A stretch of DNA of 64,000 bases from Phoenix dactylifera (GCF_009389715.1 NC_052397.1:16378129-16442128), one strand, 5' to 3'. Positions 27,591 to 40,271 are shown, counted from the first letter of the stretch. The notes: generated by a model from the letters alone, not told the origin. Numbers and translations are program-made.

Positions 27591-28731
27591 TAGAGATGGG
27601 CATTGGGCCGTGCCGGGCCCAACTCGGCTTAGGCCCACCGGGCCACAGACCAAACGGGCCGTGCCTGGCCCGGCCTGTTACTAAATAGGTTGTGCCTGGC
27701 ACGGCCCGCTTAACCTAAAGGCTAAGCCCGGCACGGCCCTAGGCCCGTGGGGTGGCGGGCCATGCCGGGCCCGGCACGGGCCGTGCCAGGCACGAGATGG
27801 CCCATGCTTGGCACGGCCCGTCTGTCCAAAAAAAATAGCCGTTATGGGTGGCCCATAACGGCTATTTTTTTGGCCCATAACGGCTATTTGTGGCTTTTTA
27901 CCCATTTTGCCCCTCCCAACAGCCACAAAACGGCTAATTTGAGGGGTATTTTGGAGAAAAAATTGGAGTTCTATAAAAAATCAATATCCTGTTATGTCTG
28001 CAATTGCACGCAATATTTTAGCTGTGCCGATGTCCACAGTAATATCGGAATCTGTTTTTGTATCATCTCAAAAACGGTTGAGGTGCTTCTTTGCTTCAAA
28101 GATTGGTTGGATGTTGAGGCGAGACTTCAAGATAAAGGTGGACATGATACAACATTCTCTGATGATGATGATACAAACACTACTGAATAGTGAATACAAT
28201 GATTAGTAAGATTTTGATCATTTATTTTTATTTCTTAATTTTATATAATTGTACATTTTTATTTTTTTAATTGTTAAAGTGAGTCATCTCTATTTTTTCT
28301 CCTTTCTTATTGTATTCTGGAGGTCAGACCAAACCTCCCTTCATGTACCATTTTGATTTAAATTAATAAACTGGTAGGGGTCTATACCAAACCCCCTACC
28401 ATTAAGGTGGCTTTATATTAATAAACCCTTAGTTCCCAACATTTATTAATTTATTTAAAAAAAATTATAAATAAAAAATTTTATTCCCATTTATTTTAAG
28501 GAGGCCGGGCTGGCTCGCGGACCGTGCCATGCTTGGCCCACGAATCGTGCCAGCTCGGACCCTTATGGACCGTGCCGGGCTCGGCCCGCGGGTCAGAAAT
28601 CCTTAACCTAGCCCGGCCCCCTTTTATTAGCCGTGCCTAGCACGGCCCGCTTGACGGGCCGTGCCTGGCATGGCCCGCTTCGTGCTAGGCCGTGCCAGGC
28701 CATGGGCGGTCCGGTCCAATACCCATCTCTA
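27591..28731 (+). mobile_element. hAT element, 1,141 bp, with transposase remnant
   Basis: The terminal repeats are TAGAGATGGGCATTGG at 27591 and, reversed from 28731, TAGAGATGGGTATTGG. An 8-bp duplication GCACCACC flanks it perfectly (27583-27590 and 28732-28739). GC-rich subterminal arrays of GGCACGG and GGCCGTGCC fill both ends. A plus-strand remnant at about 27960-28190 reads A-R-N-I-L-A-V-P-M-S-T-V-I-S-E-S and, after a frameshift, K-T-V-E-V-L-L-C-F-K-D-W-L, the hAT C-terminal dimerisation domain. Everything upstream of that domain is deleted. A TAGCCGTTATGGG hairpin lies near 27835-27880. Confidence 0.92.
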
Positions 28732-28739
28732 GCACCACC

Positions 28740-30840
28740 TCTGATAGAAGGAAAACATATCCACACAGCTCCCTCCCTCTAAAGCATCTAGTTGCATCTG
28801 TGATTCGCTTCTTCCGGTTATCAAATATAGAGGCTGTGCATAAAGTCGAGAATGGCCCCAAGACTTGCTTGTAACCGAACCCGTTGTTGCCGTTGCTGTT
28901 GCTAAATTTGAATCCAGTGGACGCCAATTCTCAAACGTTCACCCGGCACGCTCCACTTGGGCTGCTGATAAATACGCCACAGATGAGCTACGCGGCTTCG
29001 AACTTTCCGTGTTCTGGCTTTACCCCCGCTCGCTGCCATGTGTCCGAAAATTACTCTCCCTGCTGTTGTTTCGATGGGACCCACTTTTTGATTGTGACGT
29101 GTCTCGTTTTGACGCGCTCACCATAGTTCGTTACAAACGGCACTATACAGGAGTCATCCGGAGACTGGGAGGCTCACGTATCTCTCGAAATAAACCATTA
29201 CTACGGTTTTTAAATTCTTCAGGTCCGCCTTGTCCCGTTTCTGACACTCAAACCTCAACGGAACTCCAGCGTGCCCTCGGCCGTTCCGGTTACTCGAATT
29301 ACAAAGATACCCCCAAAGATCCCAATAAAGAACCCATGCAGAAAATTACTCAAATGCTCATGTGAGGGGGAGCGGGCAAGTAAATATCCTCCATCCTTGG
29401 ATCATCAGGTGACAATAACTCCATGGTTCTTCAAACAAGATTGATCAAGCTCTATAAATTTTAAATCAATTTAGGCTTCTTCACAAAAACTAGATTGTTT
29501 TTTTCAAAGGAAGATTAAGCACGAGATGCTCACAAAATTGCAAGTTTGACAATTCTAATTAGAAATAGTGGAATTTTTATACATTATAGAGAAAACTTTT
29601 GTGAAATGCTTAGACATCCCAACTAAGAAGTTTAGATGCATTGTGTGATATTATATATGTACTGGAATTAGGAACTTCTATAACTAACTGTGTTACTAAA
29701 ATTTAAGTATAGATATGTATCGATGTACAAATTATACTAGATAATACTTGTAAATTATGGATACTGATGCATCTGCCATGTTGATGTACTTTTTGTTTTA
29801 ACATGTAGTAACAAAAGTACACAATATATCATTACAGCATAATATGAATACTTCAATTATTGTGCTATACCTTGTTCAATTATCTAAATTTATTTTATTT
29901 ATTTGGTATGATTGGGGAAGGTATGTCTCAAAATTGAAATCCAATATGAGTATAATTAAAAGCATCTACCTGCACAAAAACAAACAATGAGGAAGGAAGT
30001 AAAGATGTCTCCATATAATTTGCATCAGTACACATAACATCATGTAACTAAAATAGAATTAATTGGATGAACTCCTAGAAGATAGAACCTGAATAGTTAA
30101 CCGCAAAGGAAGCCACTCAATCTGTTATCATGTTCATCTCTTTATAAACATAAGTAGCCTTGAATGATCTTAGAGTGGTAATCATACTAAAACTAAGGAG
30201 TAGGGGCTTCCAAATAAATTATGCTACCCTAAATGTTGCAAAGATGATGTGCCTAAGATCTAGTTTTTTTCGGTTGTCTCGACTCTTTAAGTACCATGGG
30301 CCTAGACATAATTAGTTGCCCACATGCGCTTTCATGAGAATTGTAAGAGCACCCTAATCAATATATTCAAGGATGCAAGCATTTATAGATAGCCAAATAT
30401 GGTAAATAATATAACAAGATATGATCATCCAGCTGATAATTCCACCTCTCCACCTTGAGATATGATCATCCGGCTGATCGTGTCCAACGTCTAGTCACCC
30501 TAGCCCTAGGTGCCATAACTCGGCCCGAATTACCGAGTTTCATCGGGCGCAAGGCCATCTCGGTAATTTCTCGCCTCTGACCGCCGGTAAAAAGCCACGC
30601 CTTTCCCTTTAGAAAAGCGTTACCTCTCCGGTCTTCAAGAAGGCACGGTTTCGTAGTTTTCCCCAAAGTAAGCCCCATTTCCATACCCTTCCACCTCGCT
30701 AGCCTTTTTGTTTTCAAAAAAGACAAAAACAATAAAACTTTCGAAACTTTTTAAAACTTTTAACCACGCTTCGTAGTTTTCCCCAAAGTAAGATAAAACT
30801 TTTTAACCACGCTTGTTCCCGAAGCTTTCGAAACACCGAC
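28740..30840. other. Intergenic DNA, no gene recognised
   Basis: 28740-29380 is less AT-rich and open on the plus strand (28865-29365, 166 residues), but the product has no known domain and no gene-like context, so I leave it unannotated. 29400-30480 is AT-rich. A 20-bp motif is repeated near 30420 and 30460. Confidence 0.45.
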
Positions 30841-30843
30841 GCA

Positions 30844-30914
30844 TTCCCGGCAGTGAAGCCACGAGGCCTTCGTTGCTGCTTTCCCGGCAGGGAAGCCACA
30901 AGGCGTTCGTTGCA
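30844..30914. repeat. Tandem repeat of about 33-36 bp in the kinase leader/promoter
   Basis: Two copies start TTCCCGGCAG and continue GAAGCCAC(G/A)AGGC, ending in TTCGTTGC. They lie about 160-230 bp before the kinase start codon. A separate 20-bp segment CGTAGTTTTCCCCAAAGTAA occurs at about 30651 and 30772. Confidence 0.8.
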
Positions 30915-31070
30915 ACGCTCTCTTCTCCCTCTCGCCAGCTACGCCCCAAAAGAGAAGAGTGACACCACACTCTCTATAGAGCTCTCTTTCTTTTCTCTCG
31001 GACTCACGTTTTCTCCTTCTTACGGGAAAAAGGAAAAGAGCGGCTTGCCCACCTTGCGCTCCGCGGGAAA

Positions 31071-33773
31071 ATGGCCGGCGGTTTCCTGGCGGAGAAGACG
31101 GGCGTGCTCGGCCTCCCCGTCTACGTCCTTCTCGCGATCGCCGCCTCCCTCCTCGTCGCCTGCGTCATCCTCGCGCTCCGCTTCTTGCGCCGGCGGGCGG
31201 CGGCGCGGGTGAAGCACGCGTCCGGCCTCATCCCCTCTTCCAACAAGGAGATCGCCGCCGATCGTGCGCCGGAGGGCGGCGCCGGGGAGGTGGAGGTGGA
31301 GGTGGAGGAGGAGAAGAAGGGGTTGGTGGGGGTCGATAAGGGAAACGGAGGGAAGGGGTGGGGAGAGTCGTCGTCGTCGTTGGAGGCGGCGGAGAGGATG
31401 GGGAACATCGGGTGGGGGCGGTGGTATTCGGTAGCGGAGCTGGAGGCGGCGACGGGGGGGTTCAGCGCCGGGAATGTGATCGGCGAGGGGGGTTACGGCG
31501 TCGTCTACAGAGGTGTCTTGCCTGACCTCTCCGTCGTCGCCGTAAAGAATCTCCTTAATAACAAGTGAGTATGGTCCCATTCTATTCTATTCTAAACGAA
31601 ACCAGGGGAAATTTTCGGCATTGTCTCCATATTAGAATGTAGGTGCTCTGTTCCTCTGATTCCTCGAATAATTGTAAGCTATTGCTCGTAGTCATCAAAG
31701 TAGCGTCAACGAAGAAGTAAACTAACACGAATTAATTTAGCTTTTGTTCAAGTTTTTGTCTTTTATAACTGGATTTATATATGTTGGAGATTGAAAAAAA
31801 AAAGGAATTCTCTTGGAGATGACTTTTTTTAGGGATAATTTTACTGTTTTAATTTCAGAATAAAAACATCCACACCTGTGATCCATGATGGTGTTGTATG
31901 TTTGAGGAGGCACTGATAGATTATCCTATGATGTAACAAATTGTTAAAGTTGGCAATTTCTTAAAACCCGAAATTTGGCTTCGAGCTATGGCTCAATTTT
32001 GATGTTGTTTTGCCTGGTCTGAGAATTATATGTCATGTTTCTAAAATTGGTGTGGTATGCTAGTTAGAAGTGGAGGAAAGAATGCAATTTGTTATCCTAA
32101 AGCAAGGAAAATGGATAGTAAAAAAATCCCTGTCAGATGAAATTTTCCTAATTCTGCAAATCAAAGGGCCGCCTCCTCCTTTTTTTACTGGAAGGAAGTA
32201 AGGTGCAAGAAAGAAACTATGGGTGTCTCTGTAATTTTCTTTATGTCACTCTTGTTACTTATCGTCGAAAGGCTTCTCTAGGGGTCAAGCAGAGGAGGAG
32301 TTCAAGGTGGAGGTCGAAGCCATCGGAAAAGTACGGCATAAGAACCTTGTGGGTCTGGTTGGGTACTGTGCAGAAGGTGCTAAAAGGTAATCTTAATTTC
32401 TCACCTGAATCTATGTTAGCTGGAAATGCAGTCAGTGTGTAAAATAATCACTGTTTAAAATTTTGTTTCCAATTCAGGATGCTTGTATACGAATACATGG
32501 ATAATGGCAATCTGGAGCGCTGGTTGCATGGAGATGTTGGCCTTGTCAGTCCACTGACATGGGATATCAGAATGAAAATAGCCATTGGAACAGCGAAAGG
32601 GTCGGTTCCCTTTAGTGATCTCCATGTTATTAATTTTGTTATGTCTCTTCCTATTCAAGATTACTCTGTGACAGAAATGAGAGTTTCAGTATGTTTACCA
32701 AACATTTTTTCTCTCATGTTTATTATATTTATATCATTGTGATACATTTCAATTGCAATTCTAAAAGACCAACCCTCAAGAAATTTCGGTAATGCTAAAT
32801 TGATACTTAATGCATGAAGTGTTTTTTAAGCACTCAAGTTTTGAGGCGATTAAGACATGGTTAATATTTTTGTTTCTGTTTCATAAATTTGAGAAAAGTG
32901 CATTTTTATAGTCCATCTTCACGCTGTTCTAATGTTCTTCCTGAGAGATTTTGCCGAACTTGTGATGCGATCTAATCTTATTGAAATGGTATTGCAGAAT
33001 AGCATATTTGCATGAAGGATTAGAGCCCAAAGTTGTGCATCGAGATATAAAGTCCAGTAACATTCTTTTGGATAAGCATTGGAACCCTAAAGTATCAGAT
33101 TTTGGATTAGCTAAGCTCTTGGGCACTGATTCTAGCTTTGTAACAACGCGTGTAATGGGAACATTTGGGTATGTTTTATCTCTTTCACCTTTACACGTCT
33201 ATCAGTCAACACTGGGAATGCTTGTCCTGTTCTACTATGATATTTGTATGATGGCAGTTCATCACTTGTGAGTAGATGAACTAAGTGCGCTTCTTAATGG
33301 AAGAACTTGTTACCCTTCTTCCAGACATCTCGTATATTCCAATTGTTCTGAAAAGAATTCCTAAATTCCTGCACAGGTATGTGGCTCCTGAATATGCATG
33401 CACAGGCATGCTTAATGAGAGTAGTGATGTGTACAGTTTTGGGGTTCTACTGATGGAAATAATTTCAGGAAGATGTCCAGTAGACTATAGCAGACCACCT
33501 GGAGAGGTGAGTTTACATAGATCACTTTAAATGTGATTAAGCTATCCCTGGCACCATGAAAGTGATTGGATCTGTTTGCAGGTAAACTTGGTAACTTGGT
33601 TTAAAGGGATGGTAGGAAGTAGACATGGAGAGGAGGTAGTAGATCCATCAATGGAAATTCAGCCTTCACCAAGAGCGTGGAAGAGGGTGTTGCTGGTTTG
33701 CCTTCGATGTGCAGATTTAGATGCTGAAAAGCGGCTGAAGATGGGGCAAATTGTACACATGCTTGAAGGATAA
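31071..33773 (+). CDS. Receptor-like Ser/Thr protein kinase (At1g01540-like), 6 exons, 404 aa
   Basis: Exons: 31071-31564, 32282-32386, 32478-32600, 32998-33168, 33377-33506, 33582-33773; phases agree throughout. The protein has a short extracellular N-terminus, a transmembrane helix at about 16-39, an acidic juxtamembrane linker, the family signature G-W-G-R-W-Y (about 113-118), and a kinase domain with G-E-G-G-Y-G (138-143), V-A-V-K with Lys159, H-R-D-I-K (255-259), D-F-G (275-277) and A-P-E (301-303). All catalytic residues are present. It belongs to the plasma-membrane RLK group that lacks a real ectodomain. The stop TAA at 33771 comes directly after H-M-L-E-G, where relatives continue with a tail of tens of residues. 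The next codons in frame (E-F-P-F-R) resemble that tail. The exon 3 donor is a weak GG/GTCGGT. Promoter not assigned. Confidence 0.88.
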
Positions 33774-36700
33774 GAGTTTCCTTTTCGTACAGTAGGCTTA
33801 TACCTCTAAATCCTTGGTTCACTTAACTACACCTGCACACTTCTCTTAAGTGCACAATTCTGGGGAAGTCTTTTATCTTTTTCTTTCTTTAGTGTGTTAG
33901 CTGTTAAAGCACGTAGCAGCCATTAATAACCTAAACCCTGTAAGAAGTTTAAAGTTTAAACGGGATGATACTGTTGAATTGTTGATTTGATGGCACATGG
34001 TCCTTCTCCTTGTAGAGGATCTGATACAAATTATCAAGGAGATAAGTGAAACTATGATGCTCTGCAATGCTAGTGTTGCAGATGTATAATATGAATTAGA
34101 CTACATATATCATTAAGAAAGAAGCAAAGATGAGATACAAATATAAAGGCGAGACAAAAGAGCTAAGACATTCGATCTGTATAAAGAATATGGAGATAGT
34201 TTAAATTGCAATAGTCACCTGCTTCATCATTGTGATTTTTCATGGCACTGGTGGTGATTTTGGCCCACCTAGACGGAATATGGAATCCCCATATTTCAAC
34301 ATGAGAATTGAAAGTTTTTTACCAAGTTACTAACAAATAGTACACTATCTGTGGAGAGAAATTAAACAGGTTTCGGATTTTGATGCTAATTGGAAGGAGA
34401 GTAAGACTAGGGTGTTTTTCTCTCCTTTTTGTCGGGAATGAGTCTTTTTTTAATCAGAGAATGGCCCTTGAGAGATTATCTTTTTAATTTTTTTTTCTTT
34501 TGCCTGTTGCACTTCTTTTCCTTCTTTACCTTCTCCCTGCAGAGATTCATTTACTCACCATCATTTTATGAAATATGAAGTTTTCAACTGGCCCCCATTT
34601 TGTTTGAATTTAATTAGTAAAAAACATTTCTTGCTGCTAAGAAAGTGAAATGATTGTTGAATTTTACCACTATTACACATTGCTTGGTGATAAGAGCAGC
34701 CATCTACTTACAAATTTGAGAGAGAAGCTTGCCAAAATATAAAGTGGAAAAGGTAAAAAAAGGAAATGCAAGCTAATGATGCTTTGCAAGAACACCGATT
34801 CGCACAAGAAACAAGCTGAATACATCCAATGCAGCCCTCAAGTCAATCCCACTTTCATTTGAGAATGTCATAGCTGCTGATTCAGAAAGGTTGTTGTGGA
34901 GATGAGCCAGGTAGATACATAAGAAGGAACTTGACCTTTGTAACCTGTTAATTGTTGTTTCTTCATGAAAGATCTAAGTTCATTTTTTTGGCTGTCTGGA
35001 ACTGCTTAAAATGGAGCATATTTAGTTTGTTATTTTTCTCATTCTTTGCATATTCCAATGTTTTTGACATGCTATGATTTTCAGGATTCAGATATATGAG
35101 AAATATATATATTCCTTGTTGGAAAAGCAAGTCACAAATTGCAATTACCTGCTCCCCTAAAACTGGAGCACAAAAACTACTGCTCAAACTACTCAAATTA
35201 TTGTATGACCGTGTTGGCAAATTCAGAACTTTTTCGAGTTACTATTTGAGTAATGACCAATATATTTCAGGACTGATATATATTCCATAAATTCACATCC
35301 ATCGCTGAGTATGCCATGCATAGCTTGTTTCCTTAAAAAATTGGATTGTTAGTTCACTTTGAGTTATATTTCTAATTTGGTTGTCATTAAGGAATTTTGC
35401 AGTAAATATTCACTTTCTTTGCACAACTTGGTCCATCTAAAACTTTTCTAGACCATTTCTGCCCCTATGACTACTATAAGAACATTTGTACATGTACATC
35501 AGCATATATTATGTGTGCATTAATTGCCAATATTGTGCATCAATTGAGCTAGAGATGTCATTTACCTAGAGGCATCATGGTCCATTAGAGAGTCTAAAAC
35601 CAAGCCTTTCTGGGCAGAAAGTAGGATGCAGATGTCCTGTTTTCTCAAGTATGAAAAATAAAAAAGTCAGACTTTTCTGCACAAATGAATTTATCATTAT
35701 CCCACCAATCTTTTTTTTTAATCTAGACTTACGATTTCTTTTTGTAATAGGAAAGTACATTTTTTTATAATATTTGTTTCCATTCCAGTACCTAGCATGA
35801 TTTTCTCATTTTGTAAACAAGAATTTCTTTTCCTGTTCTTCCATTACATAGTCTCATGCGAGGGCATTTTTCCAATTTTTTGCAGGGCCAAACATCATGT
35901 TCTACTTCACCGGCCACTGCAGTGTCAAATCCTGCTTCTGATCAGCGATCATCAGTCAATAATGTAGCATGTTTCAGATGATAATTTGCTTGGCTGCAAG
36001 ACAGCTATAAAGCTCTAATCCGCAGCAGCCAACATTCTTTGAGATGATGGAGATTAAGGCTAGGCATGGCTCAGGCCAAATTCCATCATCATAAATCTCT
36101 TTCTTGTCAGCTTTCTCAAATTCATGACAGATTGTAGCAAATTTACTTCGAGCTATTGCTTATACCATTTGTCATTGTCTCTCATTCATATATCCTTCTA
36201 AGCTGTTTGTATGAACTGCTCTTTTCACCTGCGTATAAGCAGATTGCACCCAGATTCATCTCTTTTTATGCCATGTACATGGGAGTGGTGGCATTCACAA
36301 TGTCTTCTCTTTGTGCCAACAACAGCGCAGCACTCTTGAATATAGTTTCAGTTCCCACCAACCCTTTTCCGCCCTGAGCCTACTGCAGTCTTCTCTCAGT
36401 CTTCTTCTACCCAGCTGCGCCAGCCTACATGCATTCAATTTTCATGGACGTCATTGTCCAATCACAATCATCTCTTTTTTTTTCTACCAATTTGGGATCG
36501 GCTTCATGGATGATGCTTTGTTGGACGTGTGCATCGTTTGGCAAAACATCAGTCTTATATGATCTGAAATTTCATACGAGAATAATTAAAATAATCTATC
36601 TATGTGCACAACATGTAATTTTTACCAAGACTAGGTGAAATTTTATATCGGAATACTGAAAATTACATTTAGATGAGAAAACCAACTCATTGAAATATTG

Positions 36701-37170
36701 TCGGATACAAGTAATAGATGATCTAGGTTTGATCGCACCCTCACCTTAATTTAGGTGAGAGTTCCTCCTGGTCCTCAGCAAGATAATCTCTATACTTGAA
36801 GATAAATTTGAAAATGAGGAGTATACATGAGAATGGTTCACAAATATATATCTATATATAGAGAGCACAATCACGAAGTACACGAAGCCGTTAACCAACA
36901 TATTTTTATGACGTAGCAAAAATGATTTTCAGAATATAATGTTTTGATTATTTAACAAATAAATTTTAACTAACATCTTGCATGTAATGCCATTTCGACC
37001 TCTTCTTGGGGCCTAAAGCTGGGAACTCGAAATGGACTGTTTTGTTAGCAAAATACATTAAAAGTTTAGTGCAGTCTAATGACCTCAATTATGTCAGATT
37101 CAATGTTGCAGGAATTATTAATATTTTACCGAGTCAAAGCTTGAAACACTATATACCAACAAGGTCATGG
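33774..37170. other. Region downstream of the kinase, no second gene seen
   Basis: Mostly AT-rich. A possible 3' exon begins after an acceptor-like TTTTTTGCAG at 35885 and stays open for about 30 codons, which could be an alternative kinase tail or part of its 3' UTR. I cannot confirm it. Otherwise I see no gene. Confidence 0.4.
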
Positions 37171-37184
37171 TAGCCTTTTTTTTG

Positions 37185-37345
37185 AAAGATCTCACATCGG
37201 CTAAACTAGTTTTAGAGTCTAAGCATATAAGGTAGGTGTCTCCAAATCCTGCAAACGCGTTTTAGATGGAAAACAAAATTGAAAAAAGATCCGAGCAGTG
37301 CGTGTGAACCCCGAAACCGGACAATATCTGGCAGGAAAGTCCCGT
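37185..37345 (+). mobile_element. Possible short LTR fragment (TRIM-like)
   Basis: The stretch contains TCTCACATCGGCTA near 37189, a TATA-like CATATAAGGTAGGTG about 40 bp later, and CCGGACAATATCTG near 37317. This order is common in short plant LTRs. No partner LTR, clear ends or target duplication were found. Confidence 0.35.
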
Positions 37346-38517
37346 ATTACCCCCTCATATAGCCCCCGCATGGGCATTGGGTGCCTTACATGCCCCGCGC
37401 AGGAAGGGGTGTGACATTTCCAACAAAAATCCTTATATATTACTCTGCATATACTTGCAATTCCCTCTTATCCATCTCTCTCTGCTTTTGTGAGTATAAA
37501 AAAAAAAATCTAAGCATATATCTCAGTAAGAAGAATATTGATAGAAATATCCGACTTCAACTGCTAAAAATCACACGCTACTGTTTGGCATTACAAAAGC
37601 ACTAATAATACACCACGGTGAGGAAAGATAGCAACATCAAGATTTCGTACAAAGGACAAACACGAAGACATCAAGTTCCTCTGGGACATAATTACTACTA
37701 ATGGAATGGAAGACAAGTGAACATAAAACAACCCCGGGCAGTAGATCTTCAATTGGCTCATGGCTATGGTTGGTTCCGACCTTTCTCCTTCTCTTTGACT
37801 TCGCTCCCCTGCGATTTATCATAGTCTTTTCGCATGAGAAAGAAGAAGAAGAAAACAGGAAGTTAGTAATGGAGTCGCCTAAAAGGAAAAATACATATCA
37901 TCGTGTTCATTATTTGCTCTTCAACTAGGTATTATATGTGGTGTGTACTCAATTTCTATTATATGTTTCGATCTTATCATGTTTACTAAACATTACATGG
38001 GCTATTTTAATTTTAAGGTTTGCAGAGTTAGCAACAAGGTTGTTAAGATCCTATCCAAAAATTTGAGCTTTTGGATGGATGGATCCAAGAGTATTTAAAC
38101 CTCTTCTTTATATGACTATTATTCCTCAACTTTCCTTCTCATATGCAGAGCCTGAGGAATGATACGTACATTAGTAAGTAGGAGTGGAGAGATTTCAATA
38201 GGCAAGAAGAATCAACAGACTTTGATACTATGTCAAGATCTTATTTAAAACTTGGTCTTTTAGATAGATGGATCCAAGAGTATAGAAGCACCAGAAGAGT
38301 TCTTATAGGCAGACACCAGAATACTATCATTTTTTTCTGGGTTTGGAAATTGATGACGTTTTCCAATATAAGAATGTAAGACATTCCATGCGGCCGAAGA
38401 GAGAGAAATTTTTTTTTTCAAAACTCTAATAATTCGAAGCTGCATTAAAAAAAAAAAAAAAGGAACTCTATAAACCGAGATTTCTTGTCACTGAACAGTT
38501 TGATCGAGATATTTTAC
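37346..38517. other. Intergenic DNA; expected site of a missing 3' exon
   Basis: I looked here on the minus strand for a further exon of the small gene at 38518-39700 and found none that I could defend. Confidence 0.4.
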
Positions 38518-39700
38518 CCGGATGGTTATCAAGCTCTCCAGGTCTTGAGATTGACTGATTCCGTCCATAAATCCCCCCAAATCCTTCCTCGTCCGAGCGC
38601 GTGGAGTACCCCTCCCCAAAAGAATGGGACATCGCATCCCTGTAACAAGACACAAAAACTTCTAATGCAATGTTGGAATAATTAATAGAAAAGAAAATTT
38701 CGCCTGAATTACTCGAAGCTGTTATTATTTTGCTAATCAAATCCATCAGTTCAATAAATTCAACTCGACCATAATCTCCCTCATGCAGAAATTTATTCAA
38801 TGATTATATCATAATCAGAATCTCCTTTTTTTTCTCTTTTTTTTTTTTCCTTTTTGTAATAAACAGACTAGACTTGAAAGGCTCCGGTTGTACTTAGACA
38901 ATGGTAAATTATCAAATTTAGTTTTTTTTTTTGTAATAATGCAATCTCTAAGTCCGACACCATCTTCATTAATTTGATCAGCACCTCTTATTGTTCTGTT
39001 CTCAATCATCTCCAGTGGAGAAAGGATGTCTTGTTTTTTTTTATAAAGAGAGAGACAAAGCCATCTCGTTTTTATTAGAAAAACAGAGTTCACAAAAACT
39101 ATTTATAAAAAAATTACAAAATAAGAAAATATAAAAAAGTAATTAAATTTTATTATAAAAGATAGTAATCTATAAGTAGACCTGCATCAACTAAGAGAAG
39201 GTGCATTCATTAATTAAAAAAAGCAAAGTAACTATAAGTTGACCAGAATGTAACATGATCGCATCTGGTTGAAATTTCTCCTTTTTTTTTAACCCTACAT
39301 TTGAACTGACTAATTATTATATAACCAAAGCTCTTCTTAGGAGAATATATAAATATCAAAACGATGCTGATATCTTTTAGAGAGAGAGAGAGAGAGATGA
39401 TCCAAGATTATGGTAATCATCACAAAGCCATAAATTATGAGTAAGTTACCCGGTGGTCGTCACAGGCTCTTGCTGCAGACTCTGGCGATCGTCGTTGCTC
39501 CCACCGCCGGTTGTCACAGGCTCTTGCTGCAGACTCTGGCGATCGTCGTTGCTCCCACCGCCGGATCGAGACGGAGCTGCTTGACCCCCGGCGCAGAAGG
39601 TGGACGTCGGACTCCGACTCATGGCCTTGATACTCTCAACTGCGGGCGATTTCCGACGAAGAGCTCCGCCACCAACCACCCCGCTGCCTCGTAGAAGCAT
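38518..39700 (-). CDS. Small split gene of unknown function (two exons seen, 3' end not found)
   Basis: Exon 1 is 39700-39450 and exon 2 is 38639-38518. The donor GG/GTAACT and the acceptor TTGTGTCTTGTTACAG are good, and the frame joins as T-T-G-D-A-M-S-H-S-F-G-E-G-Y. Exon 2 continues S-T-R-S-D-E-E-G-F-G-G-I-Y-G and ends at a donor-like GG/GTAAAA. If not spliced there, it stops at 38468 after 16 more residues. Exon 1 is basic and Ser/Arg-rich at its N-terminus (L-R-R-K-S), compatible with an organelle-targeting peptide but not proof of one. It contains the 18-residue unit G-G-G-S-N-D-D-R-Q-S-L-Q-Q-E-P twice. I have the impression of a conserved plant family but cannot name it. A TATA box lies about 57 bp upstream of the ATG. 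Confidence 0.55.
39464..39566. repeat. 51-bp tandem duplication in exon 1 of the small gene
   Basis: Two consecutive, essentially identical copies of a unit starting GTCACAGGCTCTTGCTGCAG and ending CTCCCACCGCCGG (plus strand). The length is a multiple of three, so the reading frame is kept. Confidence 0.9.
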
Positions 39701-39756
39701 TCTACTCTCTCTCTCTTTCTTTTTGATCTCTTTGCTTGAGACCTCGTTCGTACCCC

Positions 39757-39762
39757 TTTATA
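39757..39762 (-). promoter_or_regulatory. TATA box of the small split gene
   Basis: The minus strand reads GTTTATAAAGGGG. It lies 57-62 bp before the ATG at 39700, leaving a leader of roughly 30 bp that contains a GA-rich stretch. Confidence 0.6.
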
Positions 39763-40271
39763 AACCTTTCAGGAGCCAATTTACCGCCACGGGTGGCCAC
39801 ACGCGGCCATCGTAAAGGGTGGCTCGGACACGTAGCGTTTGGGTTGGTTCTGCATCCATGCATGGTCTTACACGTCGCAGTGGACCGCGTCGCTTTGTCT
39901 TATCACGCCGGAAAGGATGACCAGGCGGAGCCGAAAACGTTCATGAACCAATCAAGAAGTATTTGTTTTTTTACACGCATTCAAGGTCGGTTATGGGTGT
40001 TGGTATTGCATTGGCTGGACTTGGATTCGTGAGTAGGCTCGATAGGAAATTTCCTCCAAGAGCAATATTAATGAAAAGTTGATGGTTGGATCATGCAATT
40101 CCAAGTCAATTAAACATTTTTCAAATGTAGGATTGTTTTGGCCTGAGAATCATGTTCTTAGAGAATTTAAATATTCTCATGCATAACTTCTTAGATGGTA
40201 AAATATTTACCGACTAAAAATGATGCTCTTGTTTCAACGAGGATTTGATCCCATTTCAGCCACCATTCTTA

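Noticed and set aside
28865-29365. 166-residue plus-strand ORF
   Set aside because: No domain, atypical composition, no upstream promoter or splice support.
31020-31580. 186-residue minus-strand ORF
   Set aside because: Antisense shadow of GC-rich kinase exon 1.
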